From: Aptenodytes patagonicus
Taxonomy: Eukaryota; Chordata; Aves; Sphenisciformes; Spheniscidae
Direction: 5' to 3'
Assembly: GCF_965638725.1 (NCBI RefSeq)
Contig: NC_134951.1
Location: forward strand, 248,001 to 312,000
DNA length: 64,000 nucleotides
The translations under genes and the position numbers were made by a program. The notes below the pieces were generated by a model. The model did no database searches. It saw nothing but the letters and a program-made list of their open reading frames with translations, and had not been told where the DNA came from. How positions within the stretch are numbered: position 1 is the first letter of the stretch; each line of letters begins with the position of its first letter. Shown here one piece after another: positions 11,901-25,165 of this stretch.

Positions 11901-14900
11901 TCAGTGAGAAAAACCTGGTGGGTTTCTTGCTGCGACAGGTCCAGAAGTGCTGAGACGGAATATTTTAGTACATCTGTCTGCATGTAGAAGATGAATCCTT
12001 GAGCCAGTTCAGTTTCTCTGGCCACGGTGGCAGCAATGTGCTTTGAGTTACTGACTCAGCTTATAAAACCCATTAGATCTCACTGGGACTGCTGTGCTAG
12101 CAGCTAGACCTGAGGTCTCTGTGCAGGGCCTATAGCTGCCTCCTGTGCACCAAAGGGACACGCACCTATTAGATCTGAGGACTCATTTTGATGGATCATC
12201 TTCTGCAGCTGGAGGACTCCGAAGGAGTATCTTGTTTTTCTAGATGTTTTGGTTAAAACACTGTAAGTGAGCACCTTTGTATCCTCTGAGCAAGGGAGAT
12301 GGGGTACTGCCACAACCAGCTCTGCTCACAGAGGGTGGCCTGGTTTGAGGGTGAGCTGCCGCCGATGGAGAGAAGTCTAGGAGACTGGCAAAAGGGTCCT
12401 GTGTGAAGCCTCATCAGTTTGCAACAGAAATGTCTTTTGTGACATCTGTGCTGCAGCTGCACAGGAAGCATCAAAGGTTTCTTGTCTTCTGTGGCACCTA
12501 CAAATTCTCTTACAGTAATTTGTCTTTGGGTAGCCACAGTCAGGCACATCAGACTTTCCCAGATCACTATTTAATCTCAGTGTCCCTGTTTCAGACAAAT
12601 GGCTTGTTTAACTGCCAAAGCTTTTCATATTGGGGCTGGCTTCCTGCTTCTGTGGTGACAGAGCAAGATCTTTCCCTATAGCATTGCTTTGCGTGGTGCT
12701 GCCAGGCCTGTGGAAAGCATCTTCCTGCAGGCTGTGCTCCAGCCCCATGCCCTGCCTGCTTACAGGGGACGTACTGGGGCCAAGGCTGCAAAGCTGTTGG
12801 TGGCTTTCTCAGATCAAGCTACTTGTTGCTGTGAAGAAAATCCCTTGTCCCTAGCTGTGGCAGAAAGATTGCAATGTTCGGTCATCTTTTCCATCTGGTG
12901 GGTGATCAGGTGTCCACACTGGTATTATTAGATCTGTCAGCTGTTTCCAGTAGCACAGATTGCACAGAGCTGCTGCCTCATCTGCAGACCCCACTGGGCA
13001 GGGAAGGGGGTGCCCTTCAGTAGCTCTTTTCTCCCTTTCTGATCTCTGGCCAGGTAGCTGTGGTCAGTGCTCTTCTGCCAGAACAGTTACCTGGTACAAG
13101 TGATGCAGGCTTTTACCCACCCCATTCCTGTTTAGCGTAAGACTGTTAGGGAAGCCTCTGAAGAGCTGCAGGGCACAGCATGGCTTGCGTGCAGATGACC
13201 CACCTGTGTCTCTGTCATACACTCTGGATGATGCAATTCAGTGCCCCAGAGAGTGTCAAAATGACATAAAGTCAGTGCCATTATGCTGGTCCAGATTGGG
13301 CAGGCAGGAATGATTGCAGATTGGAAGAGAAGCTGGAGGAGATTGCAGCTGCCCCCTGCAATGACCAGCGGTCGTGTCAGGAGCCCACTGGGCCTGTACC
13401 CTGTCCTGTAGTTCCTGATTTGGATATTGCAGATATTCCTGCAGTTTTCCTAGTTTTTTTCTTCCTCAAACTGCTGAGGCACGCTCAGTGCACCACCCTG
13501 CTTACTGGTCAAGCCTTTATGTGGGAGTGCATTGCCATCACGTCTAGGTCTCGACCAAGATGCCGGCCAAGTCCTGCAACTTGCCTGGAACAGCTCTGCC
13601 CATGGCGCAGCCCTGTGTCCCAGCAGCAAACTGCCCCAGCCACCTTTGGGCCAGGCTGGTCTGCTCGATCCCTGTCGTATGAGCAAGGACATAGCAGCTG
13701 TCAGTGTTCTCTGCAAGTGCTTCAGGGCTACTGTTTTATGGCCTGCTAATTTACGCTCTAAGTAAAAGCAGCCTAAATAAAAGGATGCACATAGTGTGCT
13801 CCTGGCCTGTTGTTCCAGGACCATCTCATAGAGCATTCAGATCCGCTGGGTGGTTTTCTGCCATGGTCCAAGGCTCTGCACACGTTTTCCTTGGTGGCCA
13901 TACCTCTCTGAGCAGCACCTGCTCACTCCCCCTAGTTCATCAAGTGATCTGGAAGACCTATCACTGTCCTTATTCACTACTCCCTCTGTTTATAATTTTC
14001 TCATAGAAATTTTGTTTTATTTTGGCTTTTTGATAAAAATGTTACACTATCATCTGGATCCTGTCCTTCAAGACTGCATATAAACACATCTTCCCATGTG
14101 ATTCTTTGTTCAGTTTCATCTCATGACCGGTAGTTGGCAGTTCTTTAATCTATTCAGCATGTGCTGTCTTGAAAGTTTAACTTTTTAAGCGAAGTGCTTA
14201 AACTTATATACAGATATGTAAGTTATATATAATATATGTATATGCAAGTTATATACCTTACCTAAATCTGTTACATCAGCATGCTTAGTTTTATCAGGCA
14301 AAATCATAGTATCTTTAAGAGCAGATGTTGAATTGGATTGGCAAGATCTGCTTCCATAAGCCCATGTCAGTGAACATTAATTGTCAGTCTTCTTCATTTG
14401 AGATCCTGTAAGGGCCAGCCAGTCTTTGTTTTTCTGCCGTTTTTCTGTGATTGTCAGGTCACCTTGGTATTCCCTTTTAAGTTCTCATTAAAATGCTAGG
14501 GTCACTTGTATTTCTCTCTTAGATCACTTATTTTACTGTGATCTTCCTTCCCCCCCCTTCCTCCCACTCTGCATTTTTGAGAGCACAGTCAGAATAGAGC
14601 TCAGTCTCTTTGTTGTCTAGAGCCACAGCATTGAACTTTTTGCAGTACTATTTTAACAGCAACCGTTTTGCAAGGTTTCTGTTCTTTGTCAATGGCCACT
14701 TGATCCCTTCTCTGCAGGCACATTTGAAAAGTCCCTTGTCTGCTGTTTCTTTCTTTCTCTCAAATCTCACCACCTTTTCACTTCCCGCTATGTTCCCTCT
14801 GCCTCTCCCTTTGCTCAGCTGATGGCTAGCTACTTCCCACCCTTCTCATACTTCCCCCTCGATTCCCTTGCTCCCCTTTCCTTCACAGAGCTTTGCTCTT

Positions 14901-17900
14901 GTGTGCATTACTTCTCTTCATGCCCAGCTACCTGCACAGCCTCTGTTTGGCTGGAAGAATAGGAGGGAAGCTGGGATGTGCTAGCAGGGAGATCAAGAGT
15001 TGAGCGGCTGTTACAGTTTTGCTGTAAAAACCTTCCTTCTGTAGCCAGGAGGAAGGAGCATGCGCGGCTCTCTTGCCTTTACCTATAGCCATAGGAGAGC
15101 TGGCAGTGTGCACAGACTCTCTCGAGCGCTATGCTCAGCCCACTCATACTACTCCTTCTTTGCCCTGTGATAGAGAATGGCTCATCCAGCACAGTCTTAA
15201 GCACACTCCTGGACCCTGCAGCTGTACCCCTCCATCTACCTGTGGACTGCCCTGCTCCCCTCTCTGCCACCCTTCTATGGTTGTCATTTAGTTTGTTTCT
15301 CAGTTTCTAGCTCTAATTTTTCTTTCTCATGACCTGTGACCCAGGTTCCTTTGCCCGACATCATTCTTTGCCTCTCATATAAAAACCTAAATTACTAGAT
15401 TGATCTCTTGCAAGTCGCACTATTCTTTCTGGTCCCCCTTGCCAAGATGAACTATAGAAGTTCACAATCCTTCACTGTTTAATCTTAATTCCTCTCTTAA
15501 TAGCACCTTCATGATCACAAAAAATGTCTCCTGTGCTCTGTTGCATACTTGACGGTATTAATTACTGAGCTGCTGGAGTGTTTCCAGCTTTTAAAAATCT
15601 TTCAGCAGCTCTAGGAGTGGGTGCTTGGTTTGTGTTGTTGACTGTCAATCCAAGTTATCCTCTGTGCTCTCGGCAGCCTAGTGTTCTGGCCACCGTTCAC
15701 TCATGCCATGCACACACACACACCCCTTCCCATACCAAGATGACTGCTCTGCCAATCAGGACCCCCGTCTTCCTGAAAGGTGTATCTCAAGGGTGTGGTA
15801 TTGTATTTTCATTAGTCTAGAACACAAACTAGAATACATAATGCTTTTTGTGCTGCTCATCAGGTGTCGGTAATGCTCTGAGAAAGAGCTTACATTGACC
15901 AAAAGCTTCCCTTTTCCCCTGCTTGTTTATACCTGTGCTTACATGTGAAAATAGAGCTTCCTAGGTAGGATGGGCCTAAACAGTTGTCCTAAGTGCCAAA
16001 ATGGGCCTAAGCTCCCTTTCAGGAAGCTTATAGCATTGGCCAAACCTGATGGGTAAGAACTCATTGAGGTTTGCCAGGGATCATCAGCAAACCCTGCTGT
16101 TCTGGAGATGCAGCCTGCTGGGAGGTGTGAGTGAGATCCCCAGCACTCTGTTGTGTGACTTTTCCGTGTCTGGGTTAGTTCTGGTTTGTGTCCCAAGATT
16201 TGCTTCAGGAATTCAGTTACTCAAGAGTGCATTTTGCTTCTGGGAGGACCAGTCTCTTTAAATGACTTCTGCTCTCTTTCAGGAGAAGAAGTTGCCCTAT
16301 ACTGTGCCAAGTATCTTCCTGAGATAATCAAAGACCAGAAGGCCTATAAGGAAGGCAAACTGCAAAAGGTAAGAATCTAGCTCTGCCCTGAAACAAGTAA
16401 GCACCAATGCAGAGGAAAGTCCTTGTTTAGATAGCTAATACTTATGTGCAGGGCCCTGTCCCTCCAAGGTCTCTCTGCCATGTCTTCCATTTTAATTTCC
16501 CTTCCTTGTTTCTAGGAGTGTACACCAGGTGTTGATTGTATTTTCAGAGATAAATATTCTATTTTCGAGCTTTCTTTTTTTTTTGCCTTTTTTTTTTTTT
16601 TTTATTTTCAGACTTGTTCCAGTCAAAGGTGTGGGCTGGTTCTTTGAGTGTTTTTTTCTGGGTTGTTTTTTGGGGGGTGGGGGTAGCTTTTGTCAGAGGT
16701 GGGAGATTAGTTCATGTCTTGCTTCCACCAAGCGATCCCTCTGTTGTAATTCTTCATAGTACTAGTGCCTGATCTGACATCGGGTATTCCATGGGTTGGT
16801 GCTGAGACCTGTAGCAGTGTGGGCAAGGGGAAGGCAGTCCCTCCAGAACTTCCATTTACATCTAGACTGAGGATAGCCTACAAAGCAAACTTGAGTCAGT
16901 TTGTGGCTCTTGCTCTAGGCTGAAACACCCAAGTATCGTGCTTCGCTGATCCCAAGCTGGCTGTGCTCGCTGACTGCAATAAGCCTGTCTGCTGAGTAGA
17001 GGAGCCTGCATGCTGAGCCATTCCCCACAGTTGCTTTGAATGCTATCCTGTGCCCAGGCCCACTGTGGGCTTCAGCAAGGCTTGCGACTCAGTGTCCAAT
17101 AAGATCCTCCTAGAGAAGCTGTGGAAGTGTGGGCTGGATGAGCAGACAGTGAGGTGCATTGAAAACTGGCTGCATGACCAGGCCCAGAGGGTGGTGATCA
17201 GTGGCACAAAGTCTAGTTGGAGGCCAGTAATGATCGGTGTACCCCAGGGGTCAATACTGGGTCCAGTCCCTTTTAACGTCTTCATTGATGATCTGGAGGA
17301 TGGGGCAGAGTGTACCCTCAGCAAGTTTGTAGGTGACACCAAGCTGGGAGGAGCAGCTGTACACCAGAGGGTCGTGCTGCTCTGTAGTGCAGAGAAATCT
17401 GGACAGGCTGAAGAAATAGGCTGACAGGAACCTCGTGAAGTTCAGCAAGGGGAAGTGCAAAGTCCTGCCCCTGGGGAGGAACAACCCAATAGCACCAGTA
17501 CATGCTGAGGGCCACCCAGTTGGAAAGCAGCTCAGCAGAAAAGGTCCCGGGGGGTCCTGGTGGACACCAAGTTGACTATGAATCAGCAGCGTGCCCTTGC
17601 TGCAAAGGTGACGAATGGCGGCCTGGGCTGCATTAGGAGTGTTGCCAGCAGGTGGAGGGAAGGGATCTTTCCCCTCTGCTCAGCACTGGTGAGGCCACCC
17701 CTGGAGTGCTGGGTCCAGTGCTGGGCTCCCCAGTACAAGAGAGACGTAGACAGACTGGAGAGAGTCCAGCGAGAGGCCGCTAAGATGCTGAAGGGCCTGG
17801 AGCATCCCTCCTATGAGGAAAGGCTGAGGGAGCTGGGGCTGCTCAGCCTGGAGCAGAGAAGGCTCAGGGGGATTGAATCCATGTGCATAAATACCTGCAG

Positions 17901-20900
17901 GGAGGGTGCCAAGAGGACAGAGCCAGGCTCTTCCCGTGGTGCCCAGTGCCAGGACCAGAGGCCATGGGCACAAACTTGACCCAGGAGGGTCCCTCAACAT
18001 CAGGAAACACTTTTCAGTGTGAGGGTGACTGAGCACTGGCACAGGCTGCCCAGAGAGGTGATGGAGTCTTCATCTTTGGAGCTATTCAGAAGCCATCTGG
18101 ACATGGTCCTGTGCAACCGGCTCTGGGTGTCCCTGCTGGAGCAGGGGTTTGGATCAGAGGGACCCCAGAGGTCCTTGCCAGCCTCAGCCATTCTGTGATT
18201 CTGTATGGTGTGCGTTCTGGAAGAGATTTGATTGCACAGCATGACACGCAGGCATCCTGTAAGGAAGATGAAATGTGCATACTCTCGTGTCTGTGTTCAT
18301 ACGTAGGCCCTGGAAGATGCTTTCTTAGCCATAGATGCCAAGCTCACCACTGAGGAGGTGATTAAAGAGCTCTCTCAGATGGCTGGACGACCCCAAGATG
18401 ATGAAGATGAGAAGGAGAAAGTTGCTGATGAAGATGATGGTAAGTCAGATGCCACTGAATAGACAAGACTGCAGCTCCAGGCCAGGAACTGAGAGCAGTT
18501 GGGCCTGGTCTCCTTTAGCAGAATGTTTTCTGTCCAAATTTCTCAGTTAAATTTCAGCTGGAATTGAACTGCCACCCCTCAGCACTCTTTATTGCTTTGG
18601 GCTGGTGTTAGGGGAATTCTGATTTGTTTGGTAGCTTAATCTTGTGAATAACAAACCAGTCTGTCACAGTTTTCCATAGGGCTTCCTCCATGGGGTGCAG
18701 AGTTCTAGTATGTGTCAGAAACCTCTGAGCTGGGAAGTTGGGCTAAGTTGTGAGGTGAAACAGTATGATGTCCAGTGCTTAGCTCTCCCAGGCTGGTGGC
18801 AGACACCAGCTGCAGATAGGATTGAAGTAAATCCTGGTCTCTTCAGCAATTCTTCTTCTCACAAAGCAGCAAGTGTGCTTTTCCACCAGCAAGTAGTTGC
18901 CAGACCGTGAAGCCAGCTAGAAGGTGAATCCCAGGGTAGAATCCTGTGCTGCTCTCAGCTGAATATCTTGTGACTAGCCTTGAAGCAGATGTAAAGCAAT
19001 ACCGTCACCTTGAACATTGTGTGTTGGTCTGAAAATGCTGAATTTGTTGGCCCTCATTCTCCAGCTGACAGGGACAAAGTAGTTTTTTGTTTGTTTGGGT
19101 TTTTCTTCTTTTTGTCCTGTACTTTCAGGAGTATTTGGGATATGGGTATTTCTTTTCCTTTTGGGATTAATTAGCAAAGAAAATGATAACCAAGGGGATG
19201 TCAATAGGGAAACAGTGGTTGTTGGCTCATAGTTTAGGGAAAGTCATCCTGTTTTCTGTCCAGTGTCCCACTCGGGAGATACTGCGTTCACTGCCTAAAG
19301 CTGTTCAATCATCTGTTTGTAAGTGTCTAGATCACTGCTGGTTGGGATCTCTGTGGTGCTTAAGGCCCATGGAGCAACTGCTGTAACAAAAACTTCTTCC
19401 CAGTTGCAGTATTAATGAACAAATCTGCACATTAAAGTGGTCTGTCTGCTTCCCCCACAGCTTCAGATGAGTCTGCACTCATGAAATATGAGGCTTTTTA
19501 CCCTCCAACTTTACAGCTAATTTAAACACTCTGTGCTGCCTACAAGTCAGCCAGATAGCATCAGAGGCCGGAGGCACTAGGGTAACTTGCAGACTGCATG
19601 CATCAGCTGTGGTTAGAAGCCATTCCCCTGCCATTTGCATATTGTTCATCTGCAGCGCCTGGAAGCTGTGGGACGGTGCAGGCCTGGCTGTGTTTGTCTG
19701 TGCCTGCTAGTGATCAGCCTGTTGAGCATTACTGAAACCTGTCTGCAATAGCAACCTCCAGTCAGGGCAGCTCACTGCTGAACCCAGCGTGTGCTCCACA
19801 GCTGCTGCTATGGTGATATATCCTGCTTTCTGAAACCTCTTTGTCCTCATCCCCCTCCCCCTTTCCATTTTTAGTGGATAATGAGGAAGCTGCTCTTCTG
19901 CATGAAGAAGCCACAATGACCATTGAGGAGCTTCTCACACGTTATGGACAAAACTGCACCAAGAACCTCAAAAACAAGTCTTTAGCTCCAGCTGGGGAGA
20001 ACACTGCAGAGGGGACAGGCAAGCAGCATGATGGGGAGTCAAATATGAATGGAGAGGCTGACCCAGGGGAGCTTACCGACCACAAGGAGAGGAAGAATGG
20101 GAAGCCAGATGAAGAAATCACGGGTATTTCCTCCACCTCAGACAAAGCCAGCGCTGGAGGCAACAGCCCTGCTCTGCAGAAGCCTGAACTAGGCAAAGGT
20201 GACGAGGCCGTCACCTCTTCTACTGGGGAGGCCGGGCCCTCCTGCTCCTCTACGGGAAAGCCCCAGCGCACAACCAAATCCAAATTTTTTGAGGACAGTG
20301 AGGATGAGTCAGATGAGGTTGAGGAAGAGGAGGAAGACAGTGAGGTAGGAAACAGCACTGGGACAGAGTGGCCTTCTGGCTGGGCAGAATGCATTGCTTA
20401 CTGTGGTACTTGAGCTACGAGCCTCTGGCTCATCCTAGGTGTGTCCTAGGAGTAGGTTTTTCAGGCTGATACTTTGAGACCATCTCATGGGAGTGTCGGG
20501 GATTGTTTAGATAACCCTGAAGGAAACATAACCTCATCTGTGCAGTGGCCATAATGGATAGCCCTTGGTCTTGCTGCATGCACCATCCCTCCATTCACTG
20601 TGGTAGTTGAAACTAGCTGCTCTGATTGTAGACATCAGGTGTGGGGAAAACATACCAGGTCATCTCACTCTTCTGGGGTGAACTTATCATCTGTCCCCAG
20701 GATGGAGGGACCAGCTGTCTGGGGAGGGCACTGCGAGTGTCCTGTGTGACTCCTGGTGGTATCTCTCATTTCTTGTAGGAATGCAGTGAAGATGAGGATG
20801 GTTACAGTAGTGAAGAGGCAGAGAATGAAGATGATGAAGATGACACTGAAGAAGCAGAGGAGGATGAGGATGAAGAGGAGGAAATGTTGTTACCAGGCAT

Positions 20901-23900
20901 GGAGGGGAAAGAGGAGGTGCACACCCTGTTCTTGTGTTCTGCAGCATAGTGTGGAGCCAAGGGCACTTGGGCACTCAGCAAGGAGTTATTTCCATTCAGA
21001 TGAGGATAAAACACCCCTTTTGTTCTCCTGTGGCTGAACACAGATGCTGACAGCCTGACTTTATGCAAAAGGCTGAGGGATAGGGCATGGATCTGGGCAG
21101 CAGGTTGAGATCAGAAGAGGCTGACCCCAGTGCTGGGTTTGCTGTGCTTAGGAACCTCTGTGGGGGTTGGCGTGGAAGGAGAGTACAGGACAGTAGCAGG
21201 ACTGCTCTGCTGGCACTGCTGCTCCTGGGCAGAGCATTGCTCTTTGCCAGGCCAAGGCTGTGGCTCCTCAGCCCATGGCAGTGTTGGCAGATGGGCCAGG
21301 GACCTAGGATGTCAGGAAAAGGGGACTGCAGCTTCCAGGGTGCCAACTTCTCTCTTTGGAGAGATGTGCTGGCTTGCAATGAGGCTTCTGCTTGAGCTGG
21401 ACTGGGACTGGAATCAACACATTAGAGCTGAGGGTATAGCAGGACATGTTGAACACTGGAGAATCCTGAACCACTGATGCTTTGTGAGGCTGGAACGGAG
21501 GTATTGCTAGACCCTGCCTCTCAATGAACACGCTCCTACTGTGTTTCACACTTCCCTCAGGCTTTTCTCCATTGTTCTGTGTGCGCTTGCAGGAAGAAGG
21601 GGTGAGATGCAGCACCTCAGGGTTTGGGACACTGCTGGGCCTGTGGTGGCTAGTGCTGGTTCCCTTATTGACCTGATATGGAGCAAGAGAAAGGATTCTC
21701 AGCAAAACTATTTGTTTCTTGCAGCCTGGCTCTGACAGTGGGACAACTGCTGTTGTGGCGCTTATCCGGGGCAAGCAGCTGATTGTGGCTAATGCTGGAG
21801 ACTCTCGCTGCGTGGTGTCAGAAGGTGGCAAAGCTGTCGACATGTCATATGACCACAAGCCGGAGGATGAGGTAGAGCTCGCCAGGATAAAGAATGCTGG
21901 TGGCAAGGTCACCATGGATGGGAGAGTGAATGGCGGTCTCAACCTCTCCAGGGCAATCGGTGAGCAAGACGGGGGTGAATGCTGGCATGCCTGGCCTCAG
22001 AGTGCTGTGCTCAGGACATCTATGCTTCTAGCACTTGCCAGCCACTAAGTTTAAGGAACAGTTTTTAACTGGGTGATGAGTAGAACCTATTCAATATTTG
22101 ATGTGGTGAGATTTCAGTCTACTTAGAGAAAACGGCCATGAAACTGGCAGACATCGGTGGAAAGCAACACCTAGCACCTGTCAGGCTCCAGCACAGGACA
22201 GAGTGTGTGAAGCCTGCAAGGCAGCCAACAGCTGCGTTGTCAGAAACCACCTCATATAAACTGTCTCAAAAATAGACTGTTGACTTTTGAACAGGATTTT
22301 TTCCTGTTAGGAGGCTGTTGAAGGACCTTGGTATGTTGCTTCCTGGGGACCTAACTTTATACCAGTTTGAGCTCATTTATTCCTGAGCCAGCCTTGCCTT
22401 TTAATTGCACAAACTCTATCCCCCTTGCTGCAGTGCTTTAGGCAGCACCTGAGTGCTCTTTGTACTCATCTTTTGGTCTCTTATGAGCAGTGTTGGAGTA
22501 ATTAATGGCTTAGAAGACTGGGCATCTCTGTTAGCAGACAAACAAGGTCTTGGTCCAGTCAATGGCTACAGTATGAGCAGATGAGATGCTGGGAGGCATT
22601 AAGGAAAGGGTAGTGAATAACACTGAGAATATACTGGGAAATACACAGAGAATGGAAGGAAATGTCAGCAGCTAAGGGTGTGAGTGGAGAGTACTTGTGC
22701 AGAAAGACCAAAATGATTGAAATTATTATCCTAGGGTAAAGAGATAAAAACACATTTAGGATGGAAACTAGGAGTCTGTTTGCCTAGGGAGACACTGGCA
22801 TTTCCACCTACTACTTTGCGGTGGCCGTGGAAGTCCTTTTCTAGGATGTAATTCCACATAAGCTTGCTAGTCAGAGCTGAGGATCGGTTTTCTCAAGTGA
22901 GCTTTGGCTACTGAGGGTTTGGGAGGACCTGAACCCAGCAGTGTGATGTGGGCATTGCACTGAAATACCTGGCCCTGGACAGCCTGAGCTTCTGGAAAAT
23001 GAGCATCTAGTGTTATCACAGCAAAGCCAAGCTAGTGTTGGGGTGAGCTGCAAATCCTGCTCCAAGACATGGGATAGCTCATCTCATGAGCACTGCTGCA
23101 GGATCTCAGCTGGTGTTGTCAGATGCCATGTGTTGTTGGCCTGGTATTGCCCCAGAATCGGGGAAGTGGCACTTGGTATGGGGTGAAGAGACGCTGAACT
23201 GGCAAAGGCACCTCTTTCCCATTGCATGCTAACAGCATGTTGGGCTCACCAAAGCTGATGGCTTGGACATGTGGCAGATTTCTCTGTCTGATGCACCCAC
23301 AGCCTGATCTGCTCTGGTTGTGGGAGCACCGGCTCCAATTCTGCTGGGGTTGCCCTTTGGCAGGGCAGTGTTTCTCACTGTTCAGGGGTAGGCAGCATTG
23401 CCAGGGCCCAACCACAGCAAAAATTGATCCTCCTCTCCACTACAGGTGATCACTTCTACAAGCGGAACAAGAATCTGCCTCCGGAAGAACAGATGATCTC
23501 TGCCTTGCCTGACATCAAGGTGCTGACAATAAATGATGACCACGACTTCATGGTCATTGCCTGTGATGGAATCTGGTGAGTAGTGAGGGAGCAGTTGTGC
23601 CTCTTGAGCATCACTACTCTTGGTCTTTCTCTGGAGCTGGGCTTCAGGAAGGCCCAAGGGCCCTGGGTGCTAATCAGCCCTTTTTTTCCCCATGACCTCA
23701 GAGAGTTAAGTTGGGCCCCTGAGGAGCTGTTCTCAGCTGGAGGGATGTCACAGTGTGCTGAGCTCTGAACACTCCTGTTCCTCACTGCATGCAGCTTTGT
23801 TCCCATCAGCTCCCTGCCACAGTGAGGCGCTCTCAGGACACTATGGCATGACTGCTCTCTTCACTTGCCCTTCTGACCTCTCCACTCTGCACACTGCAGG

Positions 23901-24646
23901 AATGTGATGAGCAGCCAGGAAGTGGTGGATTTCATCCAGTCCAAGATCACCCAAAAGGATGAGAATGGAGTCCTGAGGCCGCTTTCCTCCATTGTAGAAG
24001 AGGTAAGGTCCAGAGCTTCACCATCCCTTCAGCACACAGGGTTTCTGCATCCTACCTTGGGTGCCTGACTCTACCCTCCCTCTCTATCAGACTGGTTTGT
24101 TCAGCACTTGGGGTATCTGGCAGCACATGGGCTGCAACACTGGCTGGAACAGGAGCAGAGACACCTCTGAATTGGGACCCAGTTCCTTTGGCACCCTGAC
24201 CAGTGTTGCTGACCTCTAGGTTGCTGTCAGGCCGAAGGAGTTTCTGTCCACTTTCAGAAAACCAGGGCTGCTGAGGCTGTTTCTGTCCCTTGTCTGGTTG
24301 CAAACAGCATTTGAGCCCAGCCCACACCGTTCTGGCCTGGCAGCCCCTAAGCCGCTGTCAGTTGCTAGAATGGGCCCAGTGTCTCAGGTTATTCAAAGTG
24401 CTGTGTCTGTGCTCTCTGCTAACCTGTCCTGTCCCTCCTCAGCTGCTGGATCAGTGTTTGGCTCCAGACACCTCAGGGGATGGCACCGGCTGTGATAACA
24501 TGACCTGCATCATTATCAGTTTCAAACCCCGTAATACACACCCACCTGCTGAAAGTGGGAAGCGGAAACTGGAGGACATGGCAGCACTGGCAGCACCAGC
24601 AGAAGAGAATGGCAGTGATAACAACAAGAAGGCCAAGCTGGAATAG
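5925..24646 (+). CDS. PPM1G: PPM1G, protein phosphatase 1G (PP2C gamma), exons 2-10 (first coding exon lies upstream of the window)
   Basis: Mg/Mn-dependent nuclear Ser/Thr phosphatase of the PP2C family, known to dephosphorylate splicing factors, histones and P-TEFb regulators. Coding exons read as 5925-5994, 16283-16368, 18307-18439, 19875-20344, 20779-20916, 21725-21959, 23446-23575, 23900-24002 and 24443-24646 (stop TAG). All have GT/AG borders and agreeing phases, giving 522 residues. The human protein has 546, including about 40 from the first exon, which lies upstream with the start codon. Visible motifs: metal-binding YDGHGG (first exon here), [20 protein letters not shown] with DSRC, IACDGIW, and DNMTCII near the end. 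As in the family, the catalytic fold is split by a long acidic insert (exons at 19875 and 20779, rich in E and D). The tail carries basic KRK and KKAK clusters that look like a nuclear localisation signal. The insert is the most diverged part; the catalytic blocks are nearly identical to mammals. No lesion seen. Confidence 0.97.
6300..8160 (-). mobile_element. ancient degraded LINE (CR1 superfamily), antisense
   Basis: The segment matches in order, but weakly, an amniote CR1-type LINE that I recall, read in reverse. A 3' end block near 6305-6480 has the phrase TTGGACCAAAGGTCTG. A block near 7430-7470 has GAATTTCATCTGCCA. A block near 7630-7720 has CCCATGGCAGCTTA and a CTTTTTGAAAATCTA phrase. 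A last block lies near 8005-8055. Spacing is roughly colinear. No long open frame survives, so it is very old. The family name is uncertain because no library search was possible. Confidence 0.5.
14196..14262. repeat. AT-rich low-complexity patch
   Basis: Runs of TATA/ATAT with partial repeats of AAGTTATATA inside PPM1G intron 2. It looks like a decayed microsatellite. Confidence 0.5.
16569..16612. repeat. poly(T) tract followed by CAG
   Basis: Two long T runs (about 10 and 20 bases) ending ATTTTCAG in PPM1G intron 3. It resembles a splice acceptor, but no credible exon follows. Most likely a low-complexity tract. Confidence 0.55.
17060..18205 (+). mobile_element. CR1 LINE, 5'-truncated, old and frame-broken
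   Basis: Same strand as PPM1G, in intron 3. The translated start resembles the reverse-transcriptase palm ([16 protein letters not shown], then [20 protein letters not shown]). The catalytic box reads FVGD where the active family has FADD. The frame is lost after about residue 120 and resumes in other frames ([15 protein letters not shown], then [20 protein letters not shown]). The 3' end has the family tail ATTCTGTGATTCTGT at 18190-18204, just upstream of exon 18307. It is a different and older subfamily than the copy at 2050. It has several frameshifts, and part of the segment between FVGD and the thumb is compressed. Confidence 0.9.
18440..24442 (+). other. PPM1G introns 4-9
   Basis: Seven-exon 3' part of PPM1G. 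The introns at 18440-19874, 20345-20778, 20917-21724, 21960-23445, 23576-23899 and 24003-24442 contain nothing I can support: no repeat with clear ends and no box C/D or H/ACA RNA with paired terminal stems. Confidence 0.7.
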
Positions 24647-25165
24647 CAGGCCTCGCACAGGGACTTTGCTGTGCGCTCACCAGACTCGTTTCTTAAACAT
24701 GCTGAACTCAAGACTCCAAAGTCTTGTCCTTTTTTTAGCCTTAGCAGAGGCCTTGTTTGTCCGTGTCCTGGTTGGGGGGTGGGGGGCGGGTCTGGTTAGC
24801 AAGGGCATGTCGCACTGTTCATCTGTAACCATTCCAAAGAGGGAGCCAAGGGCAGAGCTGCGCGTGGGAGCAGCCACCAGCCACAGCGCAGGAGCCCACT
24901 GCAGCTGGCAGCCTGTGAGCACAGAGCCCTGTGGTTAGAAGGATGTCCCCCCATTGTCTCCATGTGGTTGTTGCCATTTCTGTGCCTGTGAATTTCTGTT
25001 TGGAGGGAAGAACTTTTTCACTGTTGAGGTTTTTTTAATCTGCACCCGATTATTTAAGGCCCTTTCTGTTTTTATTTGTGAAACAATCTGGCTGTGGTGC
25101 TGCTGCCACACCTTGTTCTGTTGTACACTTTCAATCAATACTTTTTTCAAACTAAAAGCCCAGAA
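24647..25165 (+). other. PPM1G 3' untranslated region (probable)
   Basis: Follows the TAG at 24644-24646. It ends in an AT-rich block with TCAATCAATACTTTTTT near 25130-25150. There is no canonical AATAAA there, so cleavage near 25160 is an inference from the compact 3' UTR known in mammals. A canonical AATAAA occurs at 26318-26323 and could serve a longer isoform. Confidence 0.55.

Larger units (their letters stand above)
5995..16282 (+). other. PPM1G intron 2 (10.3 kb)
   Basis: AT-rich intron with several pyrimidine-rich stretches. It holds the ancient antisense LINE relic at about 6.3-8.2 kb and a short AT-rich low-complexity patch near 14.2 kb. Apart from those I see no conserved exon, small RNA gene or recent repeat. 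The open frames in it are short and lack codon bias. Confidence 0.8.
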